From: Oscillospiraceae bacterium
GTDB taxonomy: Bacteria; Bacillota; Clostridia; Oscillospirales; Oscillospiraceae
Length of the DNA stretch: 46,891 nt
Direction of reading: 5' to 3'
Assembly (NCBI GenBank): GCA_017542425.1
Contig: JAFXXH010000045.1
Location: 1 to 46,891 of the forward strand
Of this stretch, positions 16,738-24,135 are shown piece after piece (position 1 is the stretch's first letter; each line of letters begins with the position of its first letter). The notes under the pieces are model-generated. The model was not told where the DNA came from. It worked only from the letters and a program-made list of their open reading frames with translations, and ran no database searches. The position numbers and the translations under genes are program-made.

Positions 16738-18156
16738 TCATTCACCGTCCCCGGCGACACTCCTGTCAGACTCTTCCCGCAGCGTGACCTCGGTGGCCCC
16801 CAGATAGCGGGCCAGGGCCACGTTGCTCCAGTGGGCCGGGTCGGGGCTCAGGTCGCCCTCCGGTTCCGCCGGGTCGAAGCGGCTGCCGCTGCCGTGGACG
16901 GCGGGGAGGGCAAGCTGCGTTTCTCCCTGGGCCAGCAGGGCGGCGGCCTCCCGCTCTCTGGCCGCGAAGGCCCCGGCGGTGGCTTGCAGTTTGGGCAGGG
17001 TCCGGGCCAGGGAGAACAGCAGCGCCCCGGCGCAGAGGAGGCCCAGGGCCAGGCCCAGGGCCGGGCGGGCACCGGGCTTCCGGTCCAGGGCCTGCCACAA
17101 GGCCGGGCGGGCATCGGCCTTCCAGTCCAGGGCCCGCCACAGGGAAAGGGCGGAGATCAGGAAGAAGACCAGGGGCCCGCTCAGAACCCGGTCGGGGATC
17201 TCCGGGGAAAAGGCCATGGCGTAGGCGGCGGCCAGACCCGCCAGCAGCCAGCCCAGGGGCAGGGCCAGCCGTCCCAGGTCCCGTCCGGGCCGCCGGAGAA
17301 AGGCCAAGAGCAAGGCCAGCCAGGCCAGCAGCCCCGGCCAGAAGGCCCGCAGCAGCCGCCAGCTGAGGCCCAGCGCCCGGCGCAGCAGCCCGCCCGGGCC
17401 GCCGAAGCCGCCGGCGCTGTCCAGCCGGTTCAGCTCTCCGGGGGCCAGCAGCATCAGCCCCAATCCGATCACGCAGCCCAGCAGCCCGGTCCAGACCCAG
17501 AGAGGGAGGGGCTGCTTCGTCAGCGCCCGGCGCACAATCAGCAGGGCGATGAGGACGATCAGGGCGCAGGCGGTGTTTTCGTTGGTCCAGCCCGCCAGGA
17601 CGCCCCCGGCCAGGGCCGCCGGGGCCGCCGGAACCGGGCGGCGGGGGAGGGCGCGGCCTTCCTCCAGGCGGCGGAAGGGGATGAGGTAGAGCAGGATCAG
17701 CCCCACGCCGTAAAGGTAGTTGGCCGCCCCGGTGAGCCAGAGGAAGCTCTCCCCGAAGGCGGGGGTCAGGAGCCAAAGCCCGCCGAAGGCCGACAGCCAG
17801 AGTCCGGGCCGGATCTGCCGCAGACTGCCGCAGGCGTGATAGCAGATCAGCGTGACCAGGCCGCCGAAGGCCAGGGGATTCAGGATGTGAAACGCTTCCT
17901 TCCCCAGCCACAGGAACAGGTGGGCCAGAAAATGCACCGGCAGCCGCCCGTTCACCCGCTGGTAGTGGATGCCCAGGGACTCGAAGATGTCCCCGAAGGA
18001 GCGGATGGGGGCCTTGGTCAGAAAGTTCACCGCGTAGGCGTAGTCGTCCCGCATCAGGCTTGTCTGGGCGTTCAGGAGCGCAAAGGCGGTCAGGGCCAGG
18101 GCGACCAGGCCCCACCCGGCCAGCCGCGCCCGGCTCGCCGCGTTCGGTTCGCGCAT
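16738..18156 (-). CDS. DUF6056-like polytopic membrane protein
   Basis: A 472-residue membrane protein with about ten hydrophobic segments. Its N-terminal half has the pattern I associate with DUF6056: an early loop MRDDYAYAVNF after the first helix, then HYQRVNGRLPVHFLAHLFL and ESFLWLTGAANYLYGVGLI. Acidic residues in the first extracytoplasmic loop suggest a GT-C-like membrane glycosyltransferase, but that is inference; the biochemical role of the family is not established to my knowledge. The start is ATG 18156 with GAGG nine bases upstream and a good promoter at 18190-18218. The C-terminal tail is hydrophilic and rich in charged residues. It is divergent from the yabP cluster, and I see no sugar-pathway neighbours beyond the glucan synthase 900 bases away on the same strand. 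Confidence 0.75.
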   Translation of the reverse strand: MREPNAASRARLAGWGLVALALTAFALLNAQTSLMRDDYAYAVNFLTKAPIRSFGDIFESLGIHYQRVNGRLPVHFLAHLFLWLGKEAFHILNPLAFGGLVTLICYHACGSLRQIRPGLWLSAFGGLWLLTPAFGESFLWLTGAANYLYGVGLILLYLIPFRRLEEGRALPRRPVPAAPAALAGGVLAGWTNENTACALIVLIALLIVRRALTKQPLPLWVWTGLLGCVIGLGLMLLAPGELNRLDSAGGFGGPGGLLRRALGLSWRLLRAFWPGLLAWLALLLAFLRRPGRDLGRLALPLGWLLAGLAAAYAMAFSPEIPDRVLSGPLVFFLISALSLWRALDWKADARPALWQALDRKPGARPALGLALGLLCAGALLFSLARTLPKLQATAGAFAAREREAAALLAQGETQLALPAVHGSGSRFDPAEPEGDLSPDPAHWSNVALARYLGATEVTLREESDRSVAGDGE

Positions 18157-18189
18157 GGTGGCTGTCCTCTTTTTCTACAGGTTGGCCCC

Positions 18190-18218
18190 ATGATACCACG
18201 CCCGGCGGCCCCTGACAA
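18190..18218 (-). promoter_or_regulatory. Promoter of the DUF6056 gene
   Basis: On the minus strand TTGTCA (18213-18218), a 17-base spacer and TATCAT (18190-18195), 33 bases before the start codon. Confidence 0.65.
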
Positions 18219-18224
18219 GGCCGG

Positions 18225-18253
18225 GAATGTGCGGCGATGGCGCGGCATAGACT
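18225..18253 (+). promoter_or_regulatory. Possible sigma-E-type promoter of yabP-yabQ
   Basis: CATAGACT (18246-18253) matches the sporulation sigma-E -10 consensus CATACANT at all but one fixed position, with a weak GAATGT-like -35 about 15 bases upstream. The position fits the mother-cell expression known for yabP and yabQ in Bacillus. The -35 match is poor, so this is tentative. Confidence 0.4.
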
Positions 18254-18286
18254 GTGGGGAGAAGTCAGGGAAGGGAGCGGGCGCGG

Positions 18287-18634
18287 ATGGAAATGGGTAC
18301 GGGGATGAGCGCACGGGGGACGGCCCAGGGCCGGGACGGCGGCGGAAAGAGCGCCCCGGCGCGGCAGACGCCGGAGCGGCCCCACGAGCTGACGCTGACC
18401 GGGCGGCGGAAGCTGACGGTCAGCGGGGTGGACGACGTGGAGCGCTTTGACGAGCAGGAGATCGTCATGCGCTGCGGCGGGACGCTGCTGGTGGTGGGGG
18501 GCGAGGAGCTGTCGGTCAGCCGCCTGAGCGTGGAGAGCGGGGACGTGTCCATCGCCGGGCGCATCAGCTCTTTGATTTATGAGGAGGCCCCCGCCGGGCG
18601 CGGCGGCTTCTGGGGCCGGATTTTCCGGGGCTGA
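18287..18634 (+). CDS. yabP: Spore coat/cortex assembly protein YabP
   Basis: A 115-residue protein of the YabP/YqfC family, needed for spore development in Bacillus. The core is readable: HELTLTGRRKLTVSGVDDVERFDEQEIVM, then LLVVGGEELSVSRLSVESGDVSIAGRISSLIYEE, which is the family's beta-rich repeat and conserved SGVDDVxxFDE motif. The start is ATG 18287 with AAGGGAG nine bases upstream; an earlier in-frame ATG at 18254 lacks a site. The first ~30 residues are low complexity and charged. It is followed six bases later by yabQ and then divIC, the same gene order as in Bacillus. Confidence 0.92.
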   Translation: MEMGTGMSARGTAQGRDGGGKSAPARQTPERPHELTLTGRRKLTVSGVDDVERFDEQEIVMRCGGTLLVVGGEELSVSRLSVESGDVSIAGRISSLIYEEAPAGRGGFWGRIFRG

Positions 18635-18640
18635 GGGCCG

Positions 18641-19297
18641 ATGGGCAATCCGCTGTCGGCGCAGATTTTGCTGCTGGCCGCCACGCTGCTGACGGGCCTG
18701 GCCCTGGGCGCCTGCTACGAACTGCTGCGGCTGCTGCGGCAGCGTCTGGGGCTGCTGGCGGGGCTGGGGCTGGACCTGGGCTTCTGCCTTTCCTTCGGCG
18801 CGGCGCTGTTTCTGCTGGGCATGGGGCCGGGGGACGGCAGGCTGCGGCTTTTCATGCCGCCCCTGGCGCTGCTGGGCATGGGACTGTGGTTCCGCCTCTT
18901 CGGCGGCCCTGCCCGCCGCCTGGCCGGGGGCGCGCTGGACCGCCTGGGGGCGAGCCTGGGCCGGATGCTCCGTCCCCTGGGCCTGCCGCTGAAAAAAATT
19001 CGGATTTTTTTCAAAAGGGGCTTTTCTTTTTTGCGGAATTGGTTTACAATAACAGGCAAACGACGGAAAAAACGCCGCTCCCCGGCAACGATACGCCGGA
19101 GGGAGGCAAAGGAGACGCCCTATGAAGTTCAAACGCGCCAGCTTTTGCATCAAGATCGTGATCCTCGCCATGCTCGTCTACGGCTCCATCTCCCTCATCA
19201 GCGCACGGGAGCGCACCGCCATGGCGGAGACGGACCGGGCGGCGCTGCAAGCGCAGGTGGACGCCCTGCTCCGGGAGAACGCGGAACTGGAGTATGA
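18641..19297 (+). CDS. yabQ: Spore cortex biosynthesis membrane protein YabQ
   Basis: YabQ family membrane protein required for spore cortex formation. Residues 1-100 hold several hydrophobic segments (LSAQILLLAATLLTGLALGA, then LGLDLGFCLSFGAALFLLGM, then LFMPPLALLGMGLWFRLF), followed by a basic tail with the FSFLRNWFTITGKRRKKRR stretch near 127-145. The genuine similarity appears to end there. The annotated frame runs on to 19297, covering 176 bases of divIC out of frame, which is unusual. A -1 shift at the run of six A at 19067-19072 would instead end the protein at 19125, with TGA overlapping the divIC start as ATGA. The start is ATG 18641, six bases after the yabP stop, with GAGGG close upstream. 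Confidence 0.8.
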   Translation: MGNPLSAQILLLAATLLTGLALGACYELLRLLRQRLGLLAGLGLDLGFCLSFGAALFLLGMGPGDGRLRLFMPPLALLGMGLWFRLFGGPARRLAGGALDRLGASLGRMLRPLGLPLKKIRIFFKRGFSFLRNWFTITGKRRKKRRSPATIRRREAKETPYEVQTRQLLHQDRDPRHARLRLHLPHQRTGAHRHGGDGPGGAASAGGRPAPGERGTGV

Positions 19298-19400
19298 CAT
19301 CGCCCACGCGGGAGACCCCACGGTCATCGCGGAGATCGCCCGGACCAAGCTGGGCCTGGTCATGCCCGGTGAGAAGATCCTCTACGACGTGGGAAACTGA
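19122..19400 (+). CDS. divIC: Septum formation initiator DivIC/FtsB
   Basis: A small bitopic division protein of 92 residues. A short basic N-terminus is followed by a membrane helix (about 8-27, IKIVILAMLVYGSISLI) and a coiled coil (about 34-58, ETDRAALQAQVDALLRENAEL). The conserved C-terminal motif follows: YDIAHAGDPTVIAEIARTKLGLVMPGEKI. It would bridge FtsL and FtsQ/DivIB in the divisome. The start is ATG 19122 with AAAGGAG seven bases upstream. Its position after yabP-yabQ is the usual one in spore-formers, and it is followed at once by a terminator. Confidence 0.93.
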   Translation: MKFKRASFCIKIVILAMLVYGSISLISARERTAMAETDRAALQAQVDALLRENAELEYDIAHAGDPTVIAEIARTKLGLVMPGEKILYDVGN

Positions 19401-19407
19401 ATCACCG

Positions 19408-19452
19408 AAAAAACCAGCATCCCCCGGTTTGTCCGGGGGATGCTGGTTTTTC
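19408..19452. terminator. Bidirectional terminator between divIC and the convergent acyltransferase gene
   Basis: A perfect stem AACCAGCATCCCCCGG with loop TTTGT and its complement is flanked by an A-run on the left and TTTTT on the right. It can therefore end transcripts from both sides. It starts a few bases past the divIC stop and touches the stop of the convergent gene. Confidence 0.93.
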
Positions 19453-20335
19453 AGAACACGTCTTCTTTCACCTGGGCCGGAGGGGTCTCCAGCTCTTTGG
19501 GGTGGGAGAGGTAATACTTCATATATTTCATAGAGCTGACCAGATAGGCCCCGTCGCAGATGCGCTCGTCCATGCTGACCCGGTAGTCCACATACTTCCG
19601 CTCCACGGGCGTGCCGCTGCGGTCCAGCTCATAGGCCTTGCGCTTGCTGCCGAAGGCCACGAAGAAGGGCAGATTGCCGAAGTTGTAGATGTGGTGATAG
19701 ACCGGGGGCGTGCCCAGGGAACCCAGGTCGGTGATGATGAAGCTGCCGTGGAAGGGGCTGGCGTCCAGCAGGGAGCGGGGGATGATGTCGAAATAGTCCA
19801 TGAGCTTCAGCACCCCCACGGCGAAGCGCAGCAGGGGGCCGGGGATCTTCATCAGCCCTGCGGCCACGTCCTCGGTGCTGCTGTCGCTGTCGGCGGCCTT
19901 GACCTCCTCGATCTTCTCGTTCATCTTGCGGTACACGTCGAAGACCGTGTCCGCCGGGTCGAAGATGACCTTGATGGCGGTCTCTTCCGCCTCCACGGTC
20001 ATGCTCTTTTTGACGATCATCACCACTTCGATGTTGTTGCGGGCGAAGATCTTCTGGGCGCTGATGAAGCGGTTCACGCCGGGGCACTGGCTCACGGTGC
20101 GGACGTAGGAGGCGATGAAGAGGTGGAGCAGGCCCAGGCCCTTCCAGCCCTGCCGCCGCAGCTCCCGAATCCAGGTCTCCACCTCCGTCAGCTCCAGCGC
20201 GTCGGAGTAGTAGTTGGTGGCGTCGTTGCGGCTTTTCATGATATAGGGCATAAACCGTTGGAAGGGCGAGAGGGAGCGCAGCAGTCTGCCGTCCCGCCGG
20301 TCGCCAAAGCGCCGTTTTTCATATCTGTCTGCCAT
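19451..20335 (-). CDS. Stand-alone E2-like (2-oxoacid dehydrogenase) acyltransferase-fold protein
   Basis: A 294-residue protein resembling the catalytic domain of dihydrolipoamide acyltransferases (chloramphenicol acetyltransferase fold), without lipoyl or E1-binding domains. Recognisable parts are a substrate-channel segment (LGLLHLFIASYVRTVSQCPGVN, about 67-88), the SFIITDLGSLG strand (198-208), and the C-terminal active-site motif. In classical E2 enzymes that motif is DHRxxDG; here it reads DERICDG (256-262), so the catalytic histidine is replaced by Glu257 while the Arg and final Asp-Gly remain. The protein may therefore bind acyl groups or act differently. No pyruvate dehydrogenase genes are near. 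The start is ATG 20335 with GGAG eight bases upstream; a near-consensus promoter lies at 20419-20447. Confidence 0.8.
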   Translation of the reverse strand: MADRYEKRRFGDRRDGRLLRSLSPFQRFMPYIMKSRNDATNYYSDALELTEVETWIRELRRQGWKGLGLLHLFIASYVRTVSQCPGVNRFISAQKIFARNNIEVVMIVKKSMTVEAEETAIKVIFDPADTVFDVYRKMNEKIEEVKAADSDSSTEDVAAGLMKIPGPLLRFAVGVLKLMDYFDIIPRSLLDASPFHGSFIITDLGSLGTPPVYHHIYNFGNLPFFVAFGSKRKAYELDRSGTPVERKYVDYRVSMDERICDGAYLVSSMKYMKYYLSHPKELETPPAQVKEDVF

Positions 20336-20418
20336 GGTGCATTCTCCGTTCCGAAAGCGCTGCCCCGGACGCGGGGGCGCGCAGGGTCTGCCGCAGGGAT
20401 GCGCGGCATTGTCCTTTT

Positions 20419-20447
20419 ATTATACAGGATCACGCGGCGTCTGGCAA
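20419..20447 (-). promoter_or_regulatory. Promoter of the E2-like gene
   Basis: On the minus strand TTGCCA (20442-20447), a 17-base spacer and TATAAT (20419-20424), giving a leader of about 75 bases. Confidence 0.8.
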
Positions 20448-20552
20448 GCTGTTTCTTTTTTTCGTCAAACGAAGGCGAAAGAAGCTGCGTTTCAGAAAAG
20501 ACGCGCACTGGCCGGGGGGCAGCGGCAACCCGGACCGGTGCGCGTGGATGCG

Positions 20553-20594
20553 CCCGGACCGCCGCGTCCCGAAGGCCGGGCGCGGCGGTCCGGG
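20553..20594 (-). terminator. Probable terminator of the cyclophilin gene
   Basis: A perfect 14-bp GC-rich stem, CCCGGACCGCCGCG (20553-20566) and its complement (20581-20594), lies 19 bases past the stop. No T-tract follows, so it may be a weak or factor-assisted terminator. Confidence 0.5.
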
Positions 20595-20613
20595 CGTCGG
20601 CGCAGGCTTTCCC

Positions 20614-21324
20614 TCAGTCCAGGATGCGCACGGACTCGATCACCGGCTGCTCCGCCGCCGGGATGGTGCCGTTGTTGTCGGTGGGGCTGGCGTCGGCGGC
20701 GATCTGATCGGCCACCTCCATGCCCGCGACGACTCTGCCGAAGGCGGCGTACTGGCCGTCCAGGGAGGCGGACACGTCGGCCACGGTGATGAAAAACTGG
20801 CTGCTGGCCCCGTCCATGTCCCGGCCCGGGCGGGCCATGGAGATGGTGCCCCGGATGTGGCTCAGGTCGTTGTCCACGCCGTTGGCGGAGAACTCGCCCC
20901 GGATGGTGACGCCGCTGCCGCCGGTGCCGTTGCCCGCCGGGTCGCCGCCCTGGATCATGAAGCCGTCCATGATGCGGTGGAAGGTGAGGCCGTCATAGAA
21001 GCCCTCCCGGGCCAGGCGGACGAAGTTGGCCACGGTGATGGGGGCCTTGTCCGGGTAGAGCTCCAGCGTGATGACGCCGTAGTCCCGGACCGTGAGTTCG
21101 GCGGTGATCGAACGGGGGTCCAGGTCGCTGTCGGAGGCGGGGGGCGTCTCGATGGGCAGATTGCCGTCGGTGGCGGGGAGGATCTGCACGGGGATGTCGC
21201 CGTCGGAGACCGGGACGTAGCTGTTGTCCGGGTTCGCGGTCACGGCGGGCTGGGTCCCGCCGCCGCAGGCGGTGAGGACGGCCAGGCAGAGCAGGGCAAG
21301 CAGGATGGGCGTCAGTCGTTTCAT
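20614..21324 (-). CDS. Cyclophilin-type peptidyl-prolyl isomerase lipoprotein
   Basis: A 236-residue exported lipoprotein that would speed proline isomerisation of proteins outside the membrane. The signal peptide ends in the lipobox LTAC (cysteine near residue 20), followed by a disordered Thr/Pro/Asp-rich linker to about 65. The cyclophilin domain follows, with KAPITVANFVRLAREGFYDG, the catalytic FHR (LTFHRIMDGFMIQGGDP), and SSQFFIT. The start is ATG 21324 with AAAGGA ten bases upstream; the much longer open frame upstream covers the promoter and is rejected. It appears monocistronic. Its promoter is at 21358-21386. Confidence 0.93.
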   Translation of the reverse strand: MKRLTPILLALLCLAVLTACGGGTQPAVTANPDNSYVPVSDGDIPVQILPATDGNLPIETPPASDSDLDPRSITAELTVRDYGVITLELYPDKAPITVANFVRLAREGFYDGLTFHRIMDGFMIQGGDPAGNGTGGSGVTIRGEFSANGVDNDLSHIRGTISMARPGRDMDGASSQFFITVADVSASLDGQYAAFGRVVAGMEVADQIAADASPTDNNGTIPAAEQPVIESVRILD

Positions 21325-21357
21325 GGGGCTATATTCCTTTCTGATATCGGTAAGGAA

Positions 21358-21386
21358 AGCATAGCATGGCCCGGCTGGATTTGCAA
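21358..21386 (-). promoter_or_regulatory. Promoter of the cyclophilin lipoprotein gene
   Basis: On the minus strand TTGCAA (21381-21386), a 17-base spacer and TATGCT (21358-21363), about 34 bases before the start codon. Confidence 0.75.
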
Positions 21387-21604
21387 GGAAAAAACCGGGA
21401 AAGGCAGATGCGCATGACAAAAAACCGGAAGCCGCGAACTCTGCCGCCGGGGGGGGCCGTTTTCGCAGTGTATCTCCCGCCCGGTTTCCGCGCTGCGCCG
21501 TTCCCCCTTCCGCCGCGCATTGCGGGATTTCCACAATTTCAATCAGGACAGTTTGTGAAGAATGCCGCAAATTCGGGCTATGGTGGAAATGAGCCAAAAA
21601 ACGC

Positions 21605-21633
21605 TTGTACTTTCAGACCCCTTGTGGTAGAAT
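21605..21633 (+). promoter_or_regulatory. Promoter of the oligopeptide transporter operon
   Basis: TTGTAC (21605-21610) and TAGAAT (21628-21633) are separated by 17 bases. The start of transcription would be near 21640, leaving a leader of about 137 bases before the first gene. Confidence 0.7.
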
Positions 21634-21675
21634 ACTCACAAACTTTTTGAACTGCTGCGCCTGCCTGGGAATTCT

Positions 21676-21718
21676 GCGCAAAACCGGGCGGACGGAACGC
21701 GGTTTTTGCGCGTTTTTT
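21676..21718 (+). terminator. Terminator-like hairpin in the oligopeptide operon leader (possible attenuator)
   Basis: GCGCAAAACCG (21676-21686) pairs with CGGTTTTTGCGC (21700-21711, one bulged T) and is followed by TTTTTT. It lies about 36 bases after the predicted transcription start and before the first gene, and no upstream rightward gene needs terminating. This suggests premature termination as a control step. A second, weaker hairpin lies at about 21720-21750. Confidence 0.7.
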
Positions 21719-21776
21719 GTATTATCCGCACACTTCCCGTGCGCGTAATAAAAATGTTTTAGGAGGAACATGAGAG

Positions 21777-23993
21777 ATGAGCAAGACACTCACCAAGACC
21801 CTGGCTCTGGTGCTGGCTCTGGTCATGGTTCTGGCCCTGGCCGCCTGCGGCGGCACCCCGGCCACCCCCGCGACCGACGCCCCCGCCACCGACGAGCCCA
21901 CCCCCGTCGATGTCCCGGAGACCGACGAGCCCACCGTCGAGCCCACCGACGAGCCCGTTGAGGACGAGCCCGTGATGCCCGAGTACAGCTTCGACAACGA
22001 CGGCGAGTATGCCCGCGTGGACGACGAAGACGTCTACGAGTGGGCGCTGGGCGAGTATGCCGAGCTGCTGGCCGACGCCGAGAGCGAGGACAACACCGTG
22101 GACGAGCGCTTCGTCAAGATGGCGAAGGCCGAGGCCGCCCTGCTGGACAGCGCGGTGATGATCCCCAACACCACCCAGAACGGCGCTTACACCATCAGCC
22201 GCATCGCCCCCCGCACGAAGCCTTATGTCCAGTGGGGCAACGATGACGACCGCTGGTTCGGCTATGTCATCTCCGCCGACGACTTCCTGACGCCCGAAGA
22301 GCGCGACGTGTTCTGGGATGCCTGGAATGCCGCCGTGGCCGGGGAAGGTGAGTATGATCCCAAGGCCATCATGGAAGAGCTGGGCCACGAGATCGCCACC
22401 GACTACACCTATACCTTCACTACCGCCCCCGTCACTCTGGACTGGCTGAACACCTCCTCCCAGGCTGACACCGAGATCACCGTCCAGACCGTCACCGGCC
22501 TGGTGCAGTATGACAACCTGAACCGGATGCAGCCCGCCCTGGCCGAGTCCTGGGAGGTCAGCGACGACGGCCTGACCTACACCTTCCACATCCGCCCGGG
22601 CGTGTACTGGTACACCTCTGAGGGCACCGAGTACGCCGAAGTGACCGCCAATGACTTCGTGGCCGGTTTCCAGCACATGATGGACACCCAGGCCGGTCTG
22701 GAGTGGCTGGTGGAGGGCGTCGTGGCCGGCGCCGGCGATTACCTGTACGAGGGCGGCAGCTTTGAGGACGTGGGCTACAAGGCCGAGGACGACTACACCC
22801 TGGTCGTCACCCTGGAGAAGCCCACCAGCTACTTCCTGACCATGCTGACCTACTCCTGCTTCCTGCCCATCTGCGACAGCTTCTATCAGGCCCACGGCGG
22901 CGTGTACGGCATCGAAGAGTATGCCGAGGCTTCCGCCGACACCAATGCCTACACCTTCGGCAAGTCCACCGACGTGTCCAGCCAGGTCTACTGCGGTCCC
23001 TTCCTGCTCCAGAAGCTGCAGCAGGACAGCGAGATCCTGGTCATCCGCAACGAGAACTACTTCGACAACGACAAGACCATGCTGGACTCCATTAAATGGG
23101 TCTATGACAACGGCGAGAACATGACCGCCACCTACAACGACACCGTGGCCGGCGTCTACGCAGCCGTGCTCCTGACCGAGGCTTCCGGCACCCTGGCTCT
23201 GGCCAAGGAGGACGGCAACTTCGACAAGTACGCCTACATTTCCGAGACCACTTCCACCACCTACTTCGGCGGCCTGAACCTGAACCGCGGCACCTTCGCC
23301 CTGGAGAGCGGCGCCGCTGCCTCCGAGAAGACCGAGCAGCAGAAGATCGACACCGCCACCGCCCTGCAGAACAAGGCCTTCCGTCAGGCCCTGCAGTTCG
23401 CCTTTGACAAGGGCACCGTCAACGCCACCAGCCGTGGCGAGGACCTGAAGTACACCAACCTGCGCAACATGTACACCCACCCCGAGTTCGTCTCCCTGTC
23501 CGAGGACACCGAGGTGGACGGCGTGAGCTTCCCCGCCGGCACCTTCTACGGCGAGATGGTTCAGTACTTCCTGGACGAGATGGGCTCTCCCATCCAGGTC
23601 GCCGACCAGATCGACGGCTGGTACAATCCTGAGGCTGCCCAGGCCGCTCTGGAGCAGGCGCAGGAGGAGCTGGGCGATCTCGTCAGCTACCCGATCATCA
23701 TCGACGTGGTGTACTACTCCGCCTCCGACGCCAACACCGCTCAGGCTCAGGCCTACAAGTCGGTCATCGAGGACACCCTGGGCGCTGAGAACGTGCAGGT
23801 TAACCTGATCGAGACCACCACCTCTGCGGACTTCTACGCATGCGGCTACCGCGCCAGCAACGGGGAAGCCGGTAACTTCGACATGTTCTACGGCTCCGGC
23901 TGGGGTCCCGACTACGGTGATCCCTCCACCTACCTGGATACCTTCCTGGGCGAGGGCGCCGGTTACATGACCAAGGTCATCGGCCTGTTCTAA
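21777..23993 (+). CDS. oppA: Oligopeptide ABC transporter substrate-binding lipoprotein, apparently circularly permuted
   Basis: A 738-residue binding protein of the SBP_bac_5 (OppA/DppA) family. The signal peptide ends in the lipobox LAAC (Cys24), followed by a Thr/Pro/Asp/Glu-rich linker to about 65. Residues about 85-175 (including FVKMAKAEAALLDSAVMIP at 112-130 and GNDDDRWFGYVI at 154-165) look like the segment normally found at the C-terminal end of OppA-type proteins. The family's usual N-terminal part begins only near 215 (LDWLNTSSQADTEI, GLVQYD, PALAESWEVSDDGLTYTFHIRPG). The protein stops soon after WGPDYGDPSTYLDTFL, where other members have about 80 more residues. The start is ATG 21777, ten bases after AGGAGG; an ATG at 21770 is out of frame. 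First gene of a five-gene operon. Confidence 0.93.
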   Translation: MSKTLTKTLALVLALVMVLALAACGGTPATPATDAPATDEPTPVDVPETDEPTVEPTDEPVEDEPVMPEYSFDNDGEYARVDDEDVYEWALGEYAELLADAESEDNTVDERFVKMAKAEAALLDSAVMIPNTTQNGAYTISRIAPRTKPYVQWGNDDDRWFGYVISADDFLTPEERDVFWDAWNAAVAGEGEYDPKAIMEELGHEIATDYTYTFTTAPVTLDWLNTSSQADTEITVQTVTGLVQYDNLNRMQPALAESWEVSDDGLTYTFHIRPGVYWYTSEGTEYAEVTANDFVAGFQHMMDTQAGLEWLVEGVVAGAGDYLYEGGSFEDVGYKAEDDYTLVVTLEKPTSYFLTMLTYSCFLPICDSFYQAHGGVYGIEEYAEASADTNAYTFGKSTDVSSQVYCGPFLLQKLQQDSEILVIRNENYFDNDKTMLDSIKWVYDNGENMTATYNDTVAGVYAAVLLTEASGTLALAKEDGNFDKYAYISETTSTTYFGGLNLNRGTFALESGAAASEKTEQQKIDTATALQNKAFRQALQFAFDKGTVNATSRGEDLKYTNLRNMYTHPEFVSLSEDTEVDGVSFPAGTFYGEMVQYFLDEMGSPIQVADQIDGWYNPEAAQAALEQAQEELGDLVSYPIIIDVVYYSASDANTAQAQAYKSVIEDTLGAENVQVNLIETTTSADFYACGYRASNGEAGNFDMFYGSGWGPDYGDPSTYLDTFLGEGAGYMTKVIGLF

Positions 23994-24007
23994 GCATGAT
24001 TCACCGA

Positions 24008-24030
24008 TCCGGCGGCGAACCGCCGCCGGA
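24008..24030 (+). other. Hairpin after the binding-protein gene
   Basis: A perfect 10-bp stem, TCCGGCGGCG-AAC-CGCCGCCGGA, begins 14 bases past the stop codon. There is no T-tract. Stable hairpins here often protect the binding-protein part of such mRNAs. Confidence 0.6.
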
Positions 24031-24040
24031 CCGGGAACGG

Positions 24041-24078
24041 GAGATACATAGGAAGGCTTCGGCTTTCCTATGTATCTC
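24041..24078 (+). other. Second intercistronic hairpin with UUCG loop
   Basis: GAGATACATAGGAAGGC-TTCG-GCTTTCCTATGTATCTC forms a 17-bp stem with one wobble and a stable TTCG tetraloop. No T-run follows, so it is more likely a processing or stability element than a full terminator. Confidence 0.65.
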
Positions 24079-24135
24079 ATTCCGGCACTTCTCCGATTTA
24101 GTGTCCAAAATTTTCCCTTACCCAAAACCAAGCTC

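Noticed and set aside
16766-19171. 801-codon minus-strand frame spanning yabP, yabQ and the DUF6056 gene
   Set aside because: It covers divergent real genes on the other strand or frame, and its sequence is Arg/Gly/Pro-rich without motifs.
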